Below are positions 58,045 to 64,000 of a stretch of 64,000 nucleotides of DNA, in pieces (the stretch's first letter is position 1; each line of letters starts with the position of its first letter). The notes under the pieces are model-generated. The model was not told where the DNA came from and did no database searches. It saw nothing but the letters and a program-made list of their open reading frames with translations. This DNA comes from Macrotis lagotis (Eukaryota > Chordata > Mammalia > Peramelemorphia > Peramelidae). The stretch is from contig NC_133666.1 in the NCBI RefSeq assembly GCF_037893015.1, positions 462,820,867 to 462,884,866 of the forward strand. Reading direction: 5' to 3'. Both the position numbers and the translations under genes were made by a program.

Positions 58045-58105
58045 TCATAGATTTAGTGCTGGAAAAGACCTCAAAGGTTATTTAGCTCACTCTTCTCATT
58101 TTACA
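58045..58105 (-). repeat. THER1-like SINE fragment
   Basis: 'agatttagtgctggaaaaga' followed by 'ctcattttacagatgc' is the inverted tail. It is cut short by the L2 copy that follows. Confidence 0.6.
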
Positions 58106-58114
58106 GATGCATTG

Positions 58115-58590
58115 ATCAATCATTCATTTGATAAGTATGTATTAAGTAAAATTATATGCCAGGCATTTTGCTGTGCATTGAAGATAGATATAAAGACAAA
58201 ATAAACCTATTTTTCCTTTAATGGGAAATACCAAAACATATCAAAATATAGACAAAATTAAAATACAGTACTTTCATCACTGTACCTTGCTGTCATTTAG
58301 CAAAAGGTTCAAAGGGAGTAGGTAGTTGGATGGGGAGAGGATATCAGAAAATGTAGAGAAGTCATTATAAACTTGTGAGATAGTTTATGCAAATTTATGG
58401 AGGTAAGAGAACAAATGTCAATTTTGGAGAATAACAGGGAATCCAGTCTATATGGAACATAGAATGTATATAAGCAGATAGTAATATAGGAATCATCCAA
58501 AAAATAACCTGGGGGTAAGGCTATGGAAGACTTTAAATATTATCCTAAGAATTTTATTCTAATGATAAAGATATCCTTCATTTGCTAGAC
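58115..58590 (-). repeat. L2 LINE, antisense, spanning the inner edge of the right arm
   Basis: 'gtatgtattaagtaaaatta' and 'tgccaggcattttgctgtgc' are the inverted terminus. The element continues past 58,417 into the arm with 'aatccagtctatatggaaca' and 'ggctatggaagactttaaat'. Its continuity across the arm edge marks this side as the original locus. Confidence 0.65.
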
Positions 58591-59240
58591 AGCCCCTATT
58601 CAAGATGAGGGGGTGGGACAAGAAACTATGGGAGGCAAAAATATAGGAAAATGATAACTTGTATTTCAATGATATTTTAAGATTTACAAAATCTTCCTTC
58701 ACAATTCTACATTATCCCTGTTTTATGAATAAGGTAACTAATGTTAGAGTCCTTTTGTCACTTGATGGGTCACTCATTTGGAGCTAGGTTTCAAACTGAT
58801 CCTTTTGAACCCCAAGTCCAATGTTCTATTCATTATACTTTACTCCTGAACTTATTGTACCTCTTCTTTATTGCACTTTCCTTTGAGATAGGGAGTTGCT
58901 TCACATAAAGTTCACATAACTATTGTTTCCTGGGTCAGAGAATAGCTTGGAACATGAAGGCCCACCAAAAAAAAGAGTTTTGGAGAGACAACATGGAATG
59001 TATAGTAGGTAAGTCACTGGATCCGGAAGCAGTTAGTCAGCTGGTGAACACTTATTATGTATGTACTATTTGTCAGGCACTAATGTTAGGAGCAGAAAAA
59101 AAAAGGAAGGAAGGAAGGAAGGGAGGGAGGAAGGAAGGAAGGAAGGAAGGGAGGGAGGGAGGAAGGAAAGAAGGAAGGAAGGAAGGAAGGAAGGAAGGAA
59201 GGAAGGAAGGAAGGAAGGAAGGAAAGAAGGAAGGAAGGAA

Positions 59241-59246
<6 letters not shown>
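58417..59246. repeat. Right arm of a large inverted duplication
   Basis: Reverse complement of 56,108-57,013. It includes an L2 piece, an inverted MIR (about 58,670-58,850), the L2 3' end at about 59,040-59,095 and a GGAA array. L2 sequence runs on beyond both edges (before 58,417 and after the array at about 59,320), so this copy is probably the donor. The shared landmark GGAAAGAAGG (59,221-59,230, matching CCTTCTTTCC at 56,123-56,132) shows that the homology passes through the array and stops near the GGAA-to-AAAG switch. Confidence 0.93.
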
Positions 59247-59314
<68 letters not shown>

Positions 59315-59400
59315 AGAATTTCTCTCAAAGAGCTTCTCATCTAAGGGGGGTGGAGATAACACAGAAAGTAGCTGAATGGGGAGGGGAGAAGGTACCTAGT
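59035..59400 (-). repeat. L2 LINE 3' end, antisense, interrupted by the purine array
   Basis: 'gtgaacacttattatgtatg' and 'tttgtcaggcactaatgtta' lie before the array; 'ctcaaagagcttctcatcta' and 'ggggggtggagataacacag' lie after it. The array sits where L2 copies carry a purine-rich 'gatacaaagaaagg' stretch. Confidence 0.7.
59105..59317. repeat. (GGAA)n-(AAAG)n microsatellite
   Basis: About 140 bases of GGAA with GGGA interruptions, then about 72 bases of pure AAAG. It lies inside an antisense L2 3' end. Confidence 0.98.
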
Positions 59401-59644
59401 ATGGGTACATAGATAATGGTAAGAACAGAGGAATGTAACCAGAGGGAATGAAGAAATGTTTGCCTGGGCACTCTCTTTAAGTGGAGATTCTGGCAAGAAC
59501 TCTTCAATACTTTTGGTTCCTAGGGAGGAGCACCAGAAACGGGGCGGGGTGTACACATGAAGTATGAGTTTCAGATATCAGTTTCAAATACTCATCAGAT
59601 GTGAAGTTATCCTGCAGGATGATGGGGTTCTTGGGGCAGAATAG

Positions 59645-59800
59645 CAAAATCATCTTGAATCAGAAGGATATGGGATATAATTCTATACCAGATTCTTAGT
59701 AGGTCCTTAATCTCCCTTTGCCTCCATTTCCACATGTGTAAAGTGAAGGGGATCCATGGCATTAAAGGCCCTTTTAATTTCTATGATATTATGAGTTGAA
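59645..59800 (+). repeat. MIR-related (THER1-like) SINE
   Basis: 'ggtccttaatctccctttgc', 'ctccatttccacatgtgtaa' and 'gcccttttaatttctatgat' follow the family in sense order. Confidence 0.6.
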
Positions 59801-60470
59801 GATGAAACACTCGAATGTCATTGATGTTTTTGTCCTCAATCGAGTAAATTATATTGTGATCAAGGAGATTGCTTTTTTCCCCCACATTCTAAAAAGATTA
59901 AGAAACCAGTACTGTCAACACAGACTGAAGCTTCTTGGCTCATGGCACCTCTGTACCAGGTACTGACAATCTGTACAGTCTCCAAAAAGAAACATCAAAA
60001 GCCAGTACAGTTTAAGTCCTATCATGTCTTCAAGGCTTCACATTTGTTTTCAATTCAATATCATACACATTAGTGAAATATAAAACACATTGCAAAGCCC
60101 TTAGAAACAAGTCTTATGTTCTCCATTTTTTTGTGTGTGTGCCTTGAACAATGTCTCCTAGGGATATAGGAGACACTCAATAATTATCAATTGCTTGAAT
60201 TATTAATAGTGATGAAGGAAGAAAAAATTTCAGAGACTCCATGGTTGAGCTGTGAGGAAAATTCCCATATCATTTATATATTTCTTTTTTTCTGTTAAAA
60301 TCCTTAGAACTTGTTTGCTGCTAAAAGAGTTAAATATTTTATGTCTTATCTCTCCCTTAATTTTCCTTGAGGTCACTTCCTCTAATACCTAGAATAGCAT
60401 CAATAAAAAGTTTAATAAATATTTGATAAAGCCTTATGTTGTTACTGGTGCCCAGGAGTTATTCTCTACT
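59801..60470. other. Mostly unassigned, with L2 3'-end-like scraps
   Basis: 'aacaatgtctcctagggata' with 'cactcaataattatcaattg' (60,147-60,195) and 'gtttaataaatatttgataa' (60,410-60,430) resemble sense L2 termini. The rest is unassigned. Confidence 0.4.
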
Positions 60471-60479
60471 TCTTCTAAT

Positions 60480-60780
60480 TCAATTCAGTTAACATATCTT
60501 AAGGTTCTAGTTGCAAGTCACTGGACTAGGCTCTGGAAATACCATGATGAATAAGAAACTGTCTCTGCCTTCAATGTCTTCCAATCTAGTAATGGTGGTA
60601 TAAGACATATACCCAAATAAATAGAATATTCCAAGTGCATAAGAAAGTTACAAATGCCCCCTCAAAGGTCAAAAGGCAGAAATAATTTTCCTGGGGTTAG
60701 GAGAAGGTGCTTAGATAAGAGTTTTGAATGACTAAAGATAAGAGAGAGACATGAAGAATGGGTAAGATTTCAATTTGTGG
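60480..60780 (-). repeat. L2 LINE 3' part, antisense
   Basis: 'ggactaggctctggaaatac', 'aagaaactgtctctgccttc' and 'aatgtcttccaatctagtaa' match the inverted end with moderate decay. Confidence 0.55.
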
Positions 60781-61069
60781 AAATGGGGAAAACTGTTCCA
60801 GTCATACACATTAATAAGATAATCTAAGAAATGGAGTTGAATAATCAAAAGAGAAAAGGTTTAGGGAATGGTGAATTACATGGATTTGACTGGAAGAAAG
60901 GATATGTGAAGAGAGAATCTTTGACCTTTCATATAAAGGACAGAAACAAGGGAAGGAAGGCTCTTTTCTTTTGTACCAACATCTTACTTTGGATGCAAAT
61001 TAGGTCTAGTTATTTGACATGAATGAAATTTTCCCTCTATCTTCAACTAACTTTAAATCTATAGTCAAT

Positions 61070-61152
61070 CACAGATTTAGAACTAGAAGGAATCTGAGAA
61101 ATTACTTGGTAAAACTTGTTATAGTCACAAATGAAGAGATCACAGTCTAAGA
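61070..61152 (-). repeat. THER1-like SINE fragment
   Basis: 'cagatttagaactagaagga' and 'atctgagaaattacttggta' match the inverted tail. Confidence 0.55.
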
Positions 61153-61159
61153 ATTTTAA

Positions 61160-62075
61160 AAGGTGGTGAATATCATATACATTAAAAAAAGATATTATTA
61201 CTAATAAAATGAACAATTTTCTGAAATAAAGTGCTAGAGATTGTAGGTTGTAATAAACAGAAAACAGTACAATAGACCTCCATTAAAATTTAATCACAAG
61301 TGACTCATCACATCAATTGTCATGCAGATTGATAGTCTTCACCCTCTTTGTGAAGCCCTTCAGAAACCTATTGAAATGTAAAAACTAGATGAAGGATTGG
61401 AGAGAAAAAGTGTTGTAATCAAAATTCCAAATTTCCATCAGATATCCATAATCTTCCACCTAAATGTCAGTGTTGTTCACAATGTACAATATTAGCATCT
61501 TGAAATCTAAAGAGGCAGGGAAAAGGAAGGACAAAAGAATGCTTAGGCAGTAAATCAGCTTGGCTTTATTTTTCCAGTTCTATAGCATCAAAAAATGGAA
61601 CATATTGAATCTTTCAAACAATAGAAATAAGTGAACATTTAAAGTAGGCTTTTTGAATCCAGGCTGATATGACATAAGTTGTACAACGTTTATATCCAGT
61701 TGCATCCCACCATCTAAAATGACTTCCAGTAGCATATGAATATCTTCTAAGTTGATAGGTTGATCTAAAGGGAATTTGTTGAAAGTTCTTATTATTTACA
61801 GCTTCCAGTATGCTCTGTTGGAACTATTGTATTATTTTCCATTTTTCTTTTATCTTATGATTACTTTCATTTTGTGTTCATTATGGAAAGAAATGAAAAT
61901 AACAACATTGCCCCACTAGTAAAACTGACTCCACCTAAAAGCTGAAAATGTCATACTATGTTCACATCTTTTTTCCTGCTGTGGTTCTAAAAAAAAAAAG
62001 CTGAGTTTGTAAAACAGAACTTTCAAAATTCTGGCTGAGGGAGAATTTATTAATTAAACAACAGAGAGAGAGAAG
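61160..62075. other. Unassigned stretch
   Basis: AT-rich, without a repeat or exon signal I can name. Confidence 0.4.
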
Positions 62076-62079
62076 TGAC

Positions 62080-62300
62080 CAAAAAAGATGAAATAGATAC
62101 TTTTGATAACTTAAAACAGAGAAGCTTTTGCATGAATAAAAGCATTGCAGTTAAAAGAATAGATTAAGAAAAGCATTTTGTCAAATATTATCGATTAAAT
62201 TCTGATATCCAAGATATATAGTGAATTGACACAAAAATATGACCTGGAACCATTCCCCATGGTTTAACTGAGGAGCAATTTTAAAACACATTCAAATGCA
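62080..62300 (+). repeat. L1 LINE ORF2 fragment
   Basis: 'aacagagaagcttttgcatg', 'gaataaaagcattgcagtta', 'gatatccaagatatatagtg' and 'accattccccatggtttaac' match the late ORF2 segment seen also at 4.6-4.9 kb, more decayed here. Confidence 0.65.
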
Positions 62301-63480
62301 TGGTGTAATCTGGTTAACAGTTATACTTCAATCACTTGATTTTTCTCATATGAATGGTCAGGTCTTTTTGAATGTTTATGAATCTCTTTTAGGAGGCTCA
62401 GAAAATTTCAAGGCACGATGAAAGCAATAGACTCTTATCTGAAAACCTGAGTATTTGGAGGACCTCTAACCACATATAAGACATACATTATTAGGTATTT
62501 TCTCTATCCTTCACTGCATTTAAATTTCATTCTAGACAGTTTTAATCTGATGCAATGAAGAATTTGGAGTCTGAGTAGTCAAATAACTGGTCATTTTATT
62601 TAAAAGAACATATTTTTCAAGCAGTAATACAAAGATTGGTACCATAGGTTGATTACCTAGGATGCCAGAAATATCACTCTTGTTCCAAAGCTCTGATATT
62701 TATTTTTATACTGTATAGTTTCAGACTTCAGCCTTGGCCCAACTGATTTTTGTAAGGCATTGAAAAAGTTCTGACAGAGGAGGACTATAACCCACACTGA
62801 GTGAGAGTCTTTGAGTGGTAGAGTGAGAGTCTTTAGTGGTAGAGATTGAATGATGCTCCAAACCTGTGGGGTGGTATTAATGAAAGTTTGAGAGAGAATT
62901 CTAGCCTTGCAGCTTTAAGAGAGGATATTAAGATTTCAGATCCTTTTCAGGAAGAGTCCTCTGAAAAGAGAGAAAAGACTCTGAGAAGAGGCCACTATCT
63001 AAAAGAATAGTCATGTACCCATCCCCAACTTTAGGGTATTTTTCCTTAAGTGAGATCCGGAACTCTGTATGTCTATCTTTGCCTCTCTTTATATCTGTCT
63101 CTTGCTATCTCCTTTTCACTGAGGTCTTTTGCTCGTAATAGGAAACCTTATTCATGCTATACTATCTGTTGTATTCTCATATACACCAGAAGGCATTCCT
63201 ATAGTATTTCTGATTTCTATTTTGCTATTGAGTTGGTGAAAAGGTTATATTAACTAAAAAGATACAATGAGTACAGCTTCTATTAAAGTCTTTCTATTAT
63301 CCTGCAAAAGTCCTGGTTTACTCCCAGGCAAAGAAAACTGCCATAAAGCTAGAGGTTTTATTCAGATATGAAAGATTTTGAGCTGTTAAGAGGACCTTAG
63401 CAAACATCTTCTGCCACCCTCTCATTTTGGTACTGTTCCATTATCTTTACTTACTGAAAAAATTTTTACTTACTGAAAAG
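62301..63480. other. Unassigned stretch
   Basis: Contains an imperfect tandem duplication of about 22 bases at 62,799-62,845 (gagtgagagtctttgagtgg). No known family. A 67-codon plus-strand frame at 63,050-63,253 has no domain I know. Confidence 0.4.
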
Positions 63481-63481
63481 A

Positions 63482-63510
63482 CTCAATCAATCAATCAATC
63501 AATCAATCAT
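63482..63510. repeat. (TCAA)7 microsatellite
   Basis: A short pure tetranucleotide run. Just before it an 18-base unit (ttacttactgaaaa) occurs twice. Confidence 0.95.
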
Positions 63511-63844
63511 CCAAGCAAGAATCACAGAGAAAAGTAGTTTGAGGAAAGACATACACAGTTCTAAGAACCTGAGAGAAAAATGTCTCATCAGATAAAACAA
63601 CTGAGAGGACGTGAAGGGGAGTAGCTTAGAGGCAAGTTCATAGATTGATGTTAGTAATTCCAGAATTATTTCTTAGCAGCTCATTAGAATATAGGTCTTT
63701 GCAGGGCTTTGAGAAATTGGAAAAAGTTACTGGAAAACTTCAAATCAAAGAATTGTATTGAGAATAAGAAATAGTTCTATAATAGTTATTGCTTCTGTAT
63801 CTCACAGAAAATTTGGGTTTTAAGGTTCTATGGTTTTAGGATAG

Positions 63845-64000
63845 AGATCATAGGTTCAAAGACATAGAATTTGGAGGGACATTGCCATGAGAAGCCATTG
63901 TAGTAGGCCCTCTAATTCAACTCCCTCATCTTCCAGATGGCAAAACTGAGACCTATGGAATTTTTGACTTGCCCAAGTCAAAGGTAGTAAATATCAAAGT
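63845..64000 (-). repeat. THER1-like SINE, running off the window
   Basis: 'catagaatttggagggacat', 'ccctctaattcaactccctc', 'ccagatggcaaaactgagac' and 'ttgacttgcccaagtcaaag' are in inverted order. The element is cut by the window end. Confidence 0.7.

Larger units (their letters stand above)
57014..58416. other. Spacer of the inverted duplication
   Basis: About 1.4 kb between the arms. It starts with a SINE-head remnant and then holds unassigned DNA, including a 73-codon minus-strand frame without known domain. Antisense L2 pieces, a Mar1 SINE and a THER1-like fragment follow. Confidence 0.85.

Noticed and set aside
56108..59246. Assembly fold-back artefact as the explanation for the inverted arms
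   Set aside because: An artefact would give identical arms. These differ at scattered positions, carry a 28-base deletion in one arm and have differently evolved microsatellites. Long-read confirmation would still settle it.

Overview
This 64-kb window looks like gene-poor, AT-rich vertebrate nuclear DNA, almost certainly from a marsupial. The main evidence is a set of tRNA-headed SINEs with A box and B box. They begin near GGGGCAGCTAGGTGGC and end in AACCCCATTGCCTTGC plus an A-tail, the type I know as WSINE1 of Australian marsupials. There are also many copies of the older marsupial Mar1 SINE, MIR-related SINEs, L2 and L1 LINEs and an L3/CR1 LINE. An Australian marsupial (dasyurid-like) is my best guess; the genus cannot be fixed by eye. 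I found no convincing intact protein-coding gene, tRNA, CRISPR array or bacterial feature. Nearly all open frames longer than 60 codons fall in repeats, microsatellites or chance frames.

Layout. 1-10 kb: old SINEs, a pyrimidine tract, a 5'-truncated L1 (4.3-5.85 kb), a pogo-like DNA transposon with matching ends (6,650-7,386), and a 28S rRNA pseudogene fragment (about 8,857-9,201). 10-23 kb: mixed SINEs, L2 pieces, an L3/CR1 tail, an antisense L1 end and several microsatellites. 23.9-27.0 kb: a long decayed sense-strand L2 covering endonuclease and reverse transcriptase regions, interrupted by (AT)27, a small hAT element and a Mar1 SINE. 27-36 kb: sparse, with one small hAT element that has an 8-bp target duplication and an antisense L1 end split by a SINE. 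36.4-39.9 kb: a long decayed antisense L1. 40-44.3 kb: L2 pieces interrupted by a WSINE1 and by a roughly 1.1-kb hAT-like element. 47.2-48.9 kb: an antisense L3/CR1 LINE. 52.0-52.7 kb: a purine-rich satellite-like tract. 56.1-59.2 kb: a large inverted duplication. 59-64 kb: old SINE and LINE remnants.

The most notable structure is the inverted duplication. Arms of about 0.9 and 0.83 kb (56,108-57,013 and 58,417-59,246) are separated by about 1.4 kb and differ at only about 20-25 of some 630 aligned non-microsatellite bases. Each arm ends outwards in a GGAA/TTCC array. The right arm sits inside LINE sequence that continues past both of its ends, whereas the left arm does not, so the left arm is probably the derived copy. 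The other notable item is the 28S rRNA pseudogene fragment in ordinary intergenic sequence. No genes work together here; the window records transposition, nested insertion, microsatellite growth and one local inverted duplication.
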